NCBI GenBank assembly: GCA_965263155.1
Contig: OZ253586.1
Location: forward strand, 744,001-808,000
Origin: JAAXIE01 sp965263155
Lineage (GTDB): Bacteria; Chloroflexota; Dehalococcoidia; Lucifugimonadales; JAAXIE01
DNA: 64,000 nt
Direction: 5' to 3'
Shown: positions 17,643-26,689 of the stretch, one piece after another
How positions within the stretch are numbered: the stretch's first letter is position 1
Layout: every line of letters starts with the position of its first letter
Translations under genes and position numbers: made by a program
Notes under the pieces: model-generated
Seen by the model: only the letters and a program-made list of their open reading frames with translations
The model's database searches: none
Told to the model about the DNA's origin: nothing

Positions 17643-18944
17643 TCACCACCCAAACACCTTATCCGTCCCCGCTAGCGGAATCCGCGCCATCGCTGACGCC
17701 TCGATGGTGAGCGCCGCCATGTCTTCGGGCTCCAAGCTGTGGACGTCGCTCTTGCCTAGGGAGCGGGCTAGCAGGGCCATCTCCATGGTCATGGAGTTGA
17801 TGAAGTTGGCCACCCTCTCAGCACCCTCTTGAACGCCGAGACGCTTCTCCAGCTCCGGGTCTTGGGTGGTGATGCCCACAGGACACTTGCCGGTGTGGCA
17901 GTGGTGGCATTGGCCTGCGGGCACGCCGATCTCCTTCTCGAAGTCGGACTCCTCGATTTCCTTGTTGCAATTGAGGGCGATTAGGGCAGCCAAGCCAATG
18001 GCCACCGCGTCGGCCCCCAAGGCGAGGGCTTTGGCGGCGTCGGCACCGCTGCGAATCCCCCCCGATGCGATGAGACTGACCTTTCCATAGAGGCCGATTT
18101 CCCGCAGTGCCTCCCGCCCCTGCACGATGGCAGGCACCGTGGGTATACCACTGTGGTCCAGCAGCACCTCGGCTGATGCGCCGGTGCCTGCCATCATGCT
18201 ATCAATCACGATGGCATCAGCCCCTGCCTTGGCTGCCAGCTTCACGTCGTCGCTGACGCGACACGCGCCCAGCTTGACGTGGATGGGCACCCGCCAGTCG
18301 GTGGCCTCCCGCAACTGTTCAATCTTGACCGTCAGGTCGTCGGGTCCCAGCCAGTCGGGATGCCTGGTGGGGCTGCGCTGGTCGATGCCCGTGGGCAGGT
18401 CGCGCATGGCGGCGACGTCGTCCAGCACCTTGACACCCATGAGAAGGCCGCCCGTGCCTGGCTTGGCGCCTTGCCCCACCACAATCTCCAAGGCGTCGGC
18501 GCGGATCATGTCGTGTGGGCTGAGGCCGTAGCGGCTGGGGAGAATCTGGTAGATGAGCTTGGCCGCCTCCTCCCGCTCTTGGGGCAGCATACCGCCGTCG
18601 CCGGTGCAGGTGGCCGTGCCCGTCATGGCAGTGCCACGGGCAAGGGCAGTCTTGGCAGTGCGGGAGAGGGCCCCGTAACTCATGCCGGTGACGTAGACCG
18701 GCGTTTCCAGCACCAGCGGGTTCTGGGCATAGCGGTGACCGATGACGGTCTGGGTGTTGCACCTCTCCTTGTAGCCCTCTAAGGGGAACCGGGTAAGACC
18801 GGTAGAAAGGAACACCAAGTCGTCGAAGTGGGTGACCTTCTGGAAGGAGCTGAACCCCCGCACTCGGTAGCGACCGACCTCCGCCTTGGCGTGTATGTCG
18901 TCCATTACCCAAGGCGACCAAATCTGACTCTGGCCCATTACCAT
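17643..18944 (-). CDS. FMN-binding glutamate-synthase-like subunit (GltB2/MgsC type)
   Basis: A 433-residue protein equivalent to the central FMN domain of glutamate synthase. MSYGALSRTAKTALARGTAM, GTGGLLMGVKVLDDVAAMRD, HVKLGACRVSDDVKLAAKAG-type and IDSMMAGTGASAEVLLDHSG segments form the TIM barrel. GQCHHCHTGKCPVGITTQDP is the cysteine-rich loop that binds the iron-sulfur cluster. In stand-alone form next to a GATase and a GXGXG protein it matches MgsC of N-methylglutamate synthase or the Glx-type clusters. It would transfer the amide or methylamine group to 2-oxoglutarate or glutamate. The gap to the GXGXG gene is 174 bp with a repeat in it. Confidence 0.88.
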   Translation of the reverse strand: MVMGQSQIWSPWVMDDIHAKAEVGRYRVRGFSSFQKVTHFDDLVFLSTGLTRFPLEGYKERCNTQTVIGHRYAQNPLVLETPVYVTGMSYGALSRTAKTALARGTAMTGTATCTGDGGMLPQEREEAAKLIYQILPSRYGLSPHDMIRADALEIVVGQGAKPGTGGLLMGVKVLDDVAAMRDLPTGIDQRSPTRHPDWLGPDDLTVKIEQLREATDWRVPIHVKLGACRVSDDVKLAAKAGADAIVIDSMMAGTGASAEVLLDHSGIPTVPAIVQGREALREIGLYGKVSLIASGGIRSGADAAKALALGADAVAIGLAALIALNCNKEIEESDFEKEIGVPAGQCHHCHTGKCPVGITTQDPELEKRLGVQEGAERVANFINSMTMEMALLARSLGKSDVHSLEPEDMAALTIEASAMARIPLAGTDKVFGW

Positions 18945-19040
18945 AGTGCGTGGCTCCCTCTTTAACTGCCTAGCGGGTTACCGTCGGCCGTTACCATCAT
19001 CGACATGGAATTGTTGTTGCCCAGAGCAATCGGTCCTTCC

Positions 19041-19096
19041 CGTCATTCCCGCGGAGGCGAGAATCCACGCCTGCCCCGGACCCTGATCCGGGGGCC
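19041..19096. repeat. Dispersed palindrome, family A plus part of family B, copy 3
   Basis: CGTCATTCCCGCGGAGGCGA is followed by GAATCC and then by CCCCGGACCCTGATCCGGGG. It sits inside the operon between the GXGXG and FMN subunit genes, so it may modulate the message or simply have inserted. Confidence 0.7.
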
Positions 19097-19118
19097 CGGA
19101 CCATTCTGCAAGTCACCT

Positions 19119-19805
19119 TCAGATGACCGTCTTTTCAAGCCGCTCCAGCTGGTCGAAATGGTACAGCTTCTTGGCGGAGACTATCTTCTTGAATTGAGGC
19201 CGCCCCTGAATGCCGTGCTGCTCCAAGGTCTGCCATAGTGCGATCAGTTCGTCCTCGGTGATGGGGTCGTACTTGGCGTCACTGCCTAGTGAACCGACAT
19301 TTCCGCCGACGTAAATCTCGCCCTCATACATGGAGTCGCCCACTGCCTCGCCTACGTCACCGCAGACGATGATCTTGCCCTTCTGCATCATGAAGCCGGT
19401 CATGAAGCCGGTGTTGCCCTGCACCAGCAGGGTGCCGCCCTTCATGGAGATGCCAGCCCGCGCCCCAGCATTGCCGTATACCGTTACCTCGCCGCCACGT
19501 ATCGAGCTCGCTACGGACGCCCCAGCGTTCTTGGTGACGGTGACACTGCCCCCCATCAGGTTGTCCCCCAAGGCCCATCCCGCATTGCCGTTCACAGTGA
19601 CGTGAGGGCCATCCATGAGGCTGGAGCAGAAGTAGCCCACGCTGCCCTCGAAGGTAATCCGGCAGGGGGCTAGGACGGCCACGGCCATGTTGTGACCTGC
19701 TTGGGGGTTCAGCACTCTGATCTCGGCCTCGCCGCTTCGGGCCAACTCCTTGATGCGCTGGTTGAGCTCGCGAGTTGAGAGGGAGGCCGCGTCTATGTCG
19801 ACCAA
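19119..19805 (-). CDS. GXGXG-domain glutamate-synthase-like subunit (GltB3/MgsB type)
   Basis: A 228-residue right-handed beta-helix equal to the C-terminal GXGXG domain of glutamate synthase. Repeats include VTVNGNAGWALGDNLMGG, VTKNAGASVASSIRGG, VTVYGNAGARAGISMKGG and LVQGNTGFMTGFMMQKG. The start is a TTG at 19805 (VDIDAASLSTRELN follows), overlapping the amidotransferase gene by 13 bp, which indicates coupled translation. The frame stays open further upstream, but that stretch is the amidotransferase in another frame. It probably shapes the ammonia or methylamine channel between the other two subunits. Confidence 0.88.
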   Translation of the reverse strand: MVDIDAASLSTRELNQRIKELARSGEAEIRVLNPQAGHNMAVAVLAPCRITFEGSVGYFCSSLMDGPHVTVNGNAGWALGDNLMGGSVTVTKNAGASVASSIRGGEVTVYGNAGARAGISMKGGTLLVQGNTGFMTGFMMQKGKIIVCGDVGEAVGDSMYEGEIYVGGNVGSLGSDAKYDPITEDELIALWQTLEQHGIQGRPQFKKIVSAKKLYHFDQLERLEKTVI

Positions 19806-20764
19806 GTCATGACCTCGCTCTCTTGAGGCTCGATCAGCTCCCGGTCCTCGGGGAACACGCTGCGCAGGGCGACCTCTTCCGACGCGATGGCCACATACTC
19901 GTCGGTCTCCATGGTCACCAGAGGCTTGGCGGCCCACTGGTCCTTGGCGTAGCCCAATCCGTCCTTGGTGGAAATCAGGAAAGTGAAGGTCCCGTCCAAG
20001 TCCGAAAGCGACTGTCGCAACGCCTCTTCCAGCGTGGCGCCCTTGGAGAGGGCGTCGGCTAGGTAAACGGCAATAAGCTCCGAGTCGTTCTCCGTCTGGA
20101 ACTCGTACCCTTGGTCCTCGTAGGCCCGTTTCAGCTTGTGGTAGTTGGTCAGTTGGCCGTTATGCACCACCGTGACGTCGGGATAAGGGCAGGCCCAGAA
20201 GGGGTGGGAATGGGTGATGTCGACGCGACTCTCAGTGGCCATGCGTACATGGCCGATGCCATGGGAGCCGCTGAGACTGCCTATATTATGGCGCTGCTGC
20301 AGGTCGGAGGCAGTGCCCACGTCCTTGATAACCTCGGAGCACTCTCCGATGCTGTGTACTTCCACGCCGTTCAGCGCAACAAGGGCGTCTGCAATACTCT
20401 CAGCTCTGCCCCCGATGCGCACACCGGAGCGCAGGGGCCGGGCGTGGTAGGGTAGTGCCTCGTCTCTTCCGCCGTACTGCACCCCGAGCCGGACGTAGTC
20501 GTCTACCCACCGATGGGAGACCACCTCGCCTCCAACCTCGCTGACGGCTTGGCGCACCCTTTGGAGGAGAGCGTCGGACTGGTCCGCCTCTATGCGCAGA
20601 CGCAGGATGAGGTCCTGCTCTTTGGGCTGGCCCGCCACGGTGACGCCAGTGGAGTCCATGCCCCGGTGCGACAAGGCCCCCAGCATCTTGACCAAGTAGT
20701 CCCCAATGGGCGCTGGCCCAGCGCCCGCCCCACCCTTATGCAGTATCCCGCAGACTCCACACAT
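19793..20764 (-). CDS. Class II glutamine amidotransferase (GltB1/MgsA type)
   Basis: A 323-residue Ntn-hydrolase domain. The ATG at 20764 is chosen because it puts the catalytic cysteine directly after it (MCGVCGILHKGG); 17 in-frame codons lie upstream. HRGMDSTGV, GIGHVRMATES, HPFWACPYPDVTVVHNGQLT and ENDSELIAVYL are the glutamine-binding and scaffold motifs. It releases ammonia from glutamine, or methylamine from gamma-glutamylmethylamide, for the FMN subunit. It is the first gene of the 11 kb minus-strand cluster, 170 bp downstream of the efflux operon, so a promoter may lie between 20765 and 20936. Confidence 0.88.
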   Translation of the reverse strand: MCGVCGILHKGGAGAGPAPIGDYLVKMLGALSHRGMDSTGVTVAGQPKEQDLILRLRIEADQSDALLQRVRQAVSEVGGEVVSHRWVDDYVRLGVQYGGRDEALPYHARPLRSGVRIGGRAESIADALVALNGVEVHSIGECSEVIKDVGTASDLQQRHNIGSLSGSHGIGHVRMATESRVDITHSHPFWACPYPDVTVVHNGQLTNYHKLKRAYEDQGYEFQTENDSELIAVYLADALSKGATLEEALRQSLSDLDGTFTFLISTKDGLGYAKDQWAAKPLVTMETDEYVAIASEEVALRSVFPEDRELIEPQESEVMTWST

Positions 20765-20936
20765 GGCAAGTCGACCTTTCGGCACAAATGCGAGGCTGGC
20801 CAGCACATAAGGCACGGGCAGCAGCTAGAAGATAAAGGTTGTGGCCCTGTCTTGGCAAGAAGGCGCAGGTGGTGGCAACGGTTGGGGATTGGGTTAGCTC
20901 CACATTCCTCAACAGCTACGTGGGTTAGCGGGGTGC

Positions 20937-22073
20937 CTACCTCTCTGCGTCTATCCCAGAGCGCCCGCCGCCGAACCCTCCGAAGCCTCCGACTCCCGCT
21001 TGCGGTCCTCCGAACCCGCCGCCTGGCCCCCCAAAGGGGTTGCCGACGGGTACCGCGAGGCTTTCGGGAATGACTGTGATGCTGGTGGCCAGCAGATTCC
21101 CGGCCTCGTTGGGTTGACCGGATATCAAGACCTGCACGCCTGAGGTCAGGTCGTCCAAGGCGCCATCGGTCTCACTGAAGATGGTGATGACGGTGTCTTG
21201 TGTTATGGAGGCGCGCACAGGACCTCGGGGTGTGGTCAGCTCCAATACTCCATCTGCAATGGATTCGAGGACGCCGGTAAGTGAACTGGCAACGGGCCCG
21301 CCATCTTGGGAGGGGTCGGTGAAGGAGAAGGTCCTGCTCCGGCCGGGGATGGTCAAGGCTCCCGATGGGGGGCCAGCCGGGGCCTCTCCACCCTCTTCAG
21401 GAGATACCACGGTCACGCTGCCGCTAGCGCGGGCTCCGGCGGCCATCAGGGACGCTTGCAACGCTAGTGCGCTCCGCTCCTCCGGGGACAGGGCCGCGAG
21501 GCCGGCCAGCACCCCTGGTTCCAGTTGGCCAGCGAACTGCCCTCTCTGAGGAATCTGCAACCCCTCTGGCACGACCCTGACGGCGGTCGCCTCCAGCAAG
21601 CCCTCCTCGTTCCTCTCTCCCGTGATGGTAACGCGGAGGCCGGATGTGAGGTCTTCCAGCGTACCCTCGGCTTCTGAGATGGAGAGAATTGAGGTATCGT
21701 CGCCCACGGTGGCCTCCAGCGGCCCCACGGGGGTATTGAGGACCAAGCTGTTACCGTCCAAGCCTTGGACGGTGCCTATCATGCTGGGGCCATCGGCGCC
21801 ACTAAGCGGGGCCCCGCCGGAAACAGCGCCGGGGAATTGCGCTGCAAGCTCCTCCAAGTCTTCAGGGTCGAAGTCGCCTGACTCGACTCTACCGGTCAGC
21901 TCAGTCAGACGCTCGAAGTCGGGCCCATCGCCTGCGCCTCCAGGGCCTGCAATCGAGGCGATGGGAGTGGGATCTTCGTCGGTATCGTCCAGAACGACAA
22001 GGAGGATGCCCCCCAATGCCCCCCCGAGCACCAAAGCCAGCACAGCCAGCAAGAAGAACGCTCTATTGGTCAT
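20937..22073 (-). CDS. Secreted/membrane-anchored DUF5666-like protein
   Basis: A 378-residue protein with one N-terminal membrane segment (residues 5-28, FFLLAVLALVLGGALGGILL) and an outside part with two DUF5666-like barrels. In both, a block such as GTLEDLTSGLRVTITGERNE or GALDDLTSGVQVLISGQPNE follows a strand with GPLEATVGDDT or GPVRASITQDT. The tail is very rich in glycine and phenylalanine (FGGPGGGFGG). It starts 25 bp after the permease gene and belongs to the efflux operon. Such proteins are thought to sit in the envelope; a chaperone role for the transporter is only a guess. Confidence 0.72.
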   Translation of the reverse strand: MTNRAFFLLAVLALVLGGALGGILLVVLDDTDEDPTPIASIAGPGGAGDGPDFERLTELTGRVESGDFDPEDLEELAAQFPGAVSGGAPLSGADGPSMIGTVQGLDGNSLVLNTPVGPLEATVGDDTSILSISEAEGTLEDLTSGLRVTITGERNEEGLLEATAVRVVPEGLQIPQRGQFAGQLEPGVLAGLAALSPEERSALALQASLMAAGARASGSVTVVSPEEGGEAPAGPPSGALTIPGRSRTFSFTDPSQDGGPVASSLTGVLESIADGVLELTTPRGPVRASITQDTVITIFSETDGALDDLTSGVQVLISGQPNEAGNLLATSITVIPESLAVPVGNPFGGPGGGFGGPQAGVGGFGGFGGGRSGIDAER

Positions 22074-22098
22074 GGGTTACTCCTATCGTTCGCAGGTA

Positions 22099-23316
22099 TC
22101 ACTCGTACCTCAAGGCCTCGATGGGATGCAGCCGGGCCGCCCGAACGGCGGGGTATATGCCGAAGAAGAGGCCGATGCCAGCGGACACTATCATGGCCAG
22201 GACGGGGATATCCCCGCTATTGACCGTCTGAAAGGCTTGATTGCCGAGGGTCACGCCGTCGAGCAGGGTTGAGAGCACCAACCCGAGGAGAACGCCAACA
22301 CCACCGCCACCGATGCTGAGGATGGTGGCCTCGGCCACGAACTGGAACATGATGTCGCGGCGCTTCGCCCCCACTGCCTTGCGTATGCCGATTTCCCGCG
22401 TGCGCTCAGTCACCGACACCAACATGATGTTCATGATGCCGATGCCGCCTACCAGCAGGGATATACCAGCGATGGCGCCTAGAAATACGACGAAGGTCTC
22501 GGTGGTCTCCTCAACGGTCTCGATAAGGTCCTGCTGGTTGATGATGTTGAAGTCGCTCTCGCCAGCGATGCGGTGACGCAGGCGCAACACCGTATCAATC
22601 TGCCGGGTGGCGGCGTCCATCGACTCCTCGTCTACCACCTGAACGGTGATGCTCTGGACCGTGATGCCTCCTTGGGTGGTGCGCTGGGCGCTCAGGCGGT
22701 AGTAGGCAGTGGTGATCGGCACGAGGGCTTGGAAGTCTTGGCCGATTCCGGTACCACCCCTAGATTCCAGGACGCCTATCACGGTGAACTGGCGGCCGTT
22801 CATGCGGATTCTCTGGCCCACCGGATCGCGGAAACCGAAGAGCTGCTGGGCCAACTCGGAGCCCAGCACTGCCACGGTGGAGCGGCTGTCCAAGTGATGT
22901 TGCGCTATGAACTGGCCCGAGGCAACGGGGGTAAGGCGTACCGACTCGTAGCTGGGGCTCACGCCGACAACCTGGGCGGAGGTGTTATTGCGGCCGTATA
23001 CGATCTGGGCGAAGGTGTTGATTTCCGGCGACACGTCCACCACGGTGGGGGTGAAGACCGGGTCCACCAAGGCGGCGGAGTCCTCCAGCGTAAGCCCCGA
23101 CGAGTCGTCGAAGCTGAAGGGCGGACTGACAAACAGCAGGTTGGAGCCGAGGGACTCGATCCTCTCAGTGATGCTCGCCTGCGAGCCCCTGCCGATGGCC
23201 ATGAGCGTGATGAAGGCGGCGACGCCTATGACAATGCCCAGCAGGGTCAGCCCTGCCCTCAGCTTGTTGGCTCCCAAGGATGCGAGGGCCGTGGTGATGA
23301 TGGTGTAGGGGGTCAT
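22099..23316 (-). CDS. MacB-like ABC transporter permease
   Basis: A 405-residue inner-membrane protein of the FtsX/MacB class. The first helix lies around residues 18-40 (AGLTLLGIVIGVAAFITLMA), followed by a 200-residue periplasmic MacB_PCD domain (GSNLLFVSPP, VGVSPSY, LGSELAQQLFG), and three helices near the end with the conserved ISLLVGGIGIMNIMLVSVTE-RTREIGIRKAVGAKRRDI block. It exports a peptide, lipid or drug together with the ATPase and adaptor. Its start overlaps the ATPase stop by 4 bp (ATGA). It lacks a fused ATPase, unlike E. coli MacB. Confidence 0.9.
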   Translation of the reverse strand: MTPYTIITTALASLGANKLRAGLTLLGIVIGVAAFITLMAIGRGSQASITERIESLGSNLLFVSPPFSFDDSSGLTLEDSAALVDPVFTPTVVDVSPEINTFAQIVYGRNNTSAQVVGVSPSYESVRLTPVASGQFIAQHHLDSRSTVAVLGSELAQQLFGFRDPVGQRIRMNGRQFTVIGVLESRGGTGIGQDFQALVPITTAYYRLSAQRTTQGGITVQSITVQVVDEESMDAATRQIDTVLRLRHRIAGESDFNIINQQDLIETVEETTETFVVFLGAIAGISLLVGGIGIMNIMLVSVTERTREIGIRKAVGAKRRDIMFQFVAEATILSIGGGGVGVLLGLVLSTLLDGVTLGNQAFQTVNSGDIPVLAMIVSAGIGLFFGIYPAVRAARLHPIEALRYE

Positions 23317-24014
23317 GGGGCAGCCTCGCCGGACTCAATGCCCGCCACTGGTCGGTCGCTCGCCACCAGACCATCGAGCATGGAGATCACCCTGTTGCAC
23401 TGGGCAGCTATATCGGCCTCGTGGGTGACGATGATCAACGTCTGGCCTTCGTCGCGGTTCAGGGTCTGCAATATGCGCATGATCTCCAGACTGTGCTCGC
23501 TATCGAGGTTGCCGGTGGGTTCGTCAGCCAGCAGAATCGCGGGCTGCTTCACCAAGGCGCGGGCAATGCCCACCCGCTGCTGCTGTCCACCGGATAGCTG
23601 GTTGGGTCTGTGGTTCGCCCGGTCCACCAAGTCGACCCGTTCCAGTGCTTCCATGGCCCGCCGCCGACGGTTCTTTTCGTTGCTGTAGAGAAGGGGGAGT
23701 TCTACATTAGAGAGCGCCGTCGCTCGTGGGAGCAGGTTGTTGGACTGGAACACGAAGCCGATTCTCCGGTTGCGGATGTCCGCCAACCGATCGTCGCCCA
23801 ACAGTTCGACCTCGGCGTCCTCCAAAAAGTATCGACCTGATGTGGGAACATCAAGACACCCTATAACGTTCATCAAGGTGGACTTGCCCGAGCCAGAGGG
23901 ACCCATCACGGCCACCATCTCTCCCTGTTGCACCTCCAGGCTCACCCCCCTCAGGGCGTGGACCTTGACGTCCCCTACCGTGTAGACCTTGGTGACATTC
24001 TCAAGCCGGATCAT
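23313..24014 (-). CDS. ABC transporter ATPase, MacB/LolD-like
   Basis: A 233-residue ATPase. Walker A is GPSGSGKST, the Q-loop lies in FVFQSNNLLPRATALSNVEL, the signature is LSGGQQQRV, Walker B is AILLADEP and the H-loop is VTHEADIA. HALRGVSLEVQQGEMVAVMG is the typical start of the MacB/LolD class. It overlaps the adaptor and permease genes by 4 bp on each side, so the three are translated together. Confidence 0.93.
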   Translation of the reverse strand: MIRLENVTKVYTVGDVKVHALRGVSLEVQQGEMVAVMGPSGSGKSTLMNVIGCLDVPTSGRYFLEDAEVELLGDDRLADIRNRRIGFVFQSNNLLPRATALSNVELPLLYSNEKNRRRRAMEALERVDLVDRANHRPNQLSGGQQQRVGIARALVKQPAILLADEPTGNLDSEHSLEIMRILQTLNRDEGQTLIIVTHEADIAAQCNRVISMLDGLVASDRPVAGIESGEAAP

Positions 24015-26221
24015 CGCCGGCCTCCGCCGGTCGGACGAAAGCCGCCCCCGAAACCAGCCCCAGGGATGCCGCGGAAGCCGCCAAAGCCGAAGTCGGACCC
24101 CCCTTCAATGCCTTCCATCACAATGAGTTCGCCCTCGTTCAGTCCCTCCACCACCACCACCCAGAAGTCGTCGCTGGAGCCGGTGGAGACAGCCCGCTCC
24201 GTCAGGACACCGTCGGCAGAAACTAGGACCGTCGGCTGGTTGAAGCTCCCCCGCAGCGCCTGCAGCGGGACAATCAGCACGTTGGGCTCGGAGCGCAACA
24301 CCAGTTCTGCAATGGCTGTCAGCCCGGAGCGCAACTCGATTCCCGGAGGCGCTTCCACCCGAATGCTCACATCATAGGTCACCACACCCTGCTGACTTAC
24401 AGCGTCCGAAGCTACATAGGAGACCGTCCCCGGCAGCACTTCACCGGGCAGGGCGTCCATGGTGACGTTGGCCGAAGCCCCGATCTGCACGTAGAGCACA
24501 TCGATTTCATCCACCGCGCCCTCCATCTCAATGACCGTGGGGTCCACTACAGTGACGATGGATGTGTTGGGGTTGACGCTATCGCCGACCCCGGCGGAAA
24601 TCTCGGTGACGACGCCGGCTATGGGCGAAGTAAGGGTTATGCCAGTGAGTTCTTGAGCAGCCGACTGGACGTCCAACTCCGCAGTGGCTAATTCCGCCTC
24701 TCGCAGTGCAACGAGCAGTGGGTCCGGGGGCTCGGTGACAGCCGCCAGCGCCTCCTCTGCATCCCGCAGGGCGAGCAGCGCATCTTCTACCTCTTTCTGG
24801 GCAGCCAGCAGCTCGGTGTGGAAAGACTCACTCACGTCGTCGGTAAGCAAGGTCATGTCGATGCCCTCTCCCATGCCCGCCTCTGCCTCCGAAATCCCCA
24901 ATAGGCTGCCCAAGGCGAAACGCTCCAGCAGGTCTTCCAAGTTGGCCTTGGCCTCAGCAAGGGACGTCTCGGCTAGGGCCAACTCCTTCTCCTTGCTCTG
25001 TATAGCGAGGGGATTGGGCGGCTCCCTGAGGTCTGACATCTTCTCCGCGATGTCCGCCAAAGACTCTTCTGCCTTGACTACGGCGTCTTGGGCCTTGGAC
25101 AAGGCAGTGTCGGCTTGGGTCTGCAGGTTGTCCAAGGTTGCGCGCAGGTCAACGAGCTTGTCCCAAGCCTCCGCCATCTCGGACGAGATGCAGTAGACAT
25201 TGGGGTCGGAGGGGTCTTCTTGGCAGGCTGGCCGTATATCGTAGGGTGACAGATGGGTGTAAGCGTAGATGGTCTGCTCGTTCCAAGCGGTGTCGGGGTC
25301 GTCGACGGGCGGAGGGGAGATGAGCCTGTGATCGACTTGACTCTTGTCGAACAGGACATCCAAGTCCGCCCCCCACTGGGCGAGAAGGGTATCGGGTGAC
25401 AGGGCGTCGTAGACGGATTCTGCGTCGACACCGAGCCACTTCTCGAAGGGCAGTCGGTACTCTTCGACCGCCGCAACGATGTCATCAGAGGCAGTCGTGG
25501 TCTTGTCGCTCCAGTCCTCCACGGCCAGCGACTGATCGCGGAGGGCGTTCTCCAAAACGACTTTGCCCACTTGCTCTTGGAACCTCAGGTCGTCCAACTC
25601 TCCCTGGTCGGGGCCGCCGGTCAGCGTAGCAATGTCATCCCGGATGGTGTCGATCTTCAGCACGGCGTCGGCAATGGTTGAATCGGCTGTGGCTATTTCG
25701 TGCTCAGTGACTTCAAAAAGATCGAGGAGCTTCTGCTCGACGTTGAGGAGAGCCTCCTTTGCGTCGGCTACCTTTGCCTCGGCTTGGGCGATTTCCAGCG
25801 GGCTATGAGGAGTCATGGCGTCGGCCAAGGCATCCCTTGCTGTCGCCGCGTTGAAGCGGCCTAGGGCCAAGGTCTCTTCGAGCCCCGCCACAGTGACCCC
25901 GTCCAAGGTGCCCAAGGGCTCACCTGCCCTTACCCGCTGACCTTCCTCCACTGCCAACTCGCCCAAGGTTCCTTGAGTCTCGAAGCTTGCCGTCTCGGTA
26001 TTGGGAAACGCCAAGCTCCCATTGATGGAGATGGAGGTGACCAAGTCGTCACGCTGCACTGGGATGAGCTGTTGGTTCTCGGTGAGGGTACCGTCGTCGG
26101 TTTCTGATATAAACTGGTAAATTCCGTAGGTCCCGCCAGCCCCTATGGCGAAAAGCGCCAGCAAGACCAACCATTGCCACGGACGTACGAGCCTGAGCGC
26201 GCCGAATATCCTAGTCATCAC
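24011..26221 (-). CDS. Long MacA-like periplasmic adaptor (membrane fusion protein)
   Basis: A 736-residue adaptor with an N-terminal membrane segment (residues 15-33, WQWLVLLALFAIGAGGTYGI). QRVRAGEPLGTLDG is the first half of the lipoyl domain and TSPIAGVVTEISAGVGDSVN the second half; VDEIDVLYVQIGASANVTMD begins the beta-barrel. Between the lipoyl halves lie about 400 residues of heptad-rich helices (ALSKAQDAVVKAEESLADIA) with an inserted non-helical part near residues 255-310. Usual MacA proteins have 370-400 residues, so the hairpin is greatly extended. The end is glycine/phenylalanine-rich, as in the DUF5666 protein. It is the first gene of the operon. Confidence 0.87.
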   Translation of the reverse strand: MMTRIFGALRLVRPWQWLVLLALFAIGAGGTYGIYQFISETDDGTLTENQQLIPVQRDDLVTSISINGSLAFPNTETASFETQGTLGELAVEEGQRVRAGEPLGTLDGVTVAGLEETLALGRFNAATARDALADAMTPHSPLEIAQAEAKVADAKEALLNVEQKLLDLFEVTEHEIATADSTIADAVLKIDTIRDDIATLTGGPDQGELDDLRFQEQVGKVVLENALRDQSLAVEDWSDKTTTASDDIVAAVEEYRLPFEKWLGVDAESVYDALSPDTLLAQWGADLDVLFDKSQVDHRLISPPPVDDPDTAWNEQTIYAYTHLSPYDIRPACQEDPSDPNVYCISSEMAEAWDKLVDLRATLDNLQTQADTALSKAQDAVVKAEESLADIAEKMSDLREPPNPLAIQSKEKELALAETSLAEAKANLEDLLERFALGSLLGISEAEAGMGEGIDMTLLTDDVSESFHTELLAAQKEVEDALLALRDAEEALAAVTEPPDPLLVALREAELATAELDVQSAAQELTGITLTSPIAGVVTEISAGVGDSVNPNTSIVTVVDPTVIEMEGAVDEIDVLYVQIGASANVTMDALPGEVLPGTVSYVASDAVSQQGVVTYDVSIRVEAPPGIELRSGLTAIAELVLRSEPNVLIVPLQALRGSFNQPTVLVSADGVLTERAVSTGSSDDFWVVVVEGLNEGELIVMEGIEGGSDFGFGGFRGIPGAGFGGGFRPTGGGRR

Positions 26222-26689
26222 AGTCTCCCGGTACGGGGAAAAGGTTCCTTAATTACCCCAATTGTATTGTACGATGGCTTTGTGAAGTTCCTATGAAGGC
26301 TTCTTCTTAGGACGTACTTGCACCATGTATTGTTCCACCATCTTATCTCCCTCAAACGGAAGGAGACCTTGGCCTAACTTTCGTCATACCGGCGAAAGCC
26401 GGTATCCAAGGGTCGCTGCCGCTTGGGCCGTCCACCCGGCCACCAGCGAGGGCCGTGGCTGCCGCCTGCGGGGACCTTACATAAAAACGCAACATGTCTT
26501 CCGAGTGGAGGGTTGGTTGCCATTCTTACGGGAATGACGATTGAGAAATGTTTGCTCAATGCTCCGGACCTGCTTCGATGGCAATGGGGTGGGTCGTGTA
26601 AGGTTGACGGGCCGCATGACGGGCAATACCTTGAGGGCAACCTCAAAGAATGGAGAAGCAGCCCCTTTCCGCGGGCTGCAAGTGACGAT
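26222..26689. other. Gene-free divergent region
   Basis: No gene is seen between the efflux operon and the SDR gene. It holds a family A palindrome and, in its left part, AT-rich sequence (GGTTCCTTAATTACCCCAAT) that suits a promoter for the efflux operon. Confidence 0.5.
26383..26414. repeat. Dispersed palindrome, family A, copy 4
   Basis: GTCATACCGGCGAAAGCCGG is followed by TATCCAAGGGTC. The core differs from copy 1 by TACC in place of TTCC on both arms, which keeps the pairing; it is a compensated variant shared with copies 5 and 6. Confidence 0.75.

Noticed and set aside
19805..19937. Extended N-terminus of the GXGXG protein
   Set aside because: These 44 codons overlap the end of the amidotransferase gene in another frame and have no similarity to the domain; the TTG at 19805 fits the usual start.
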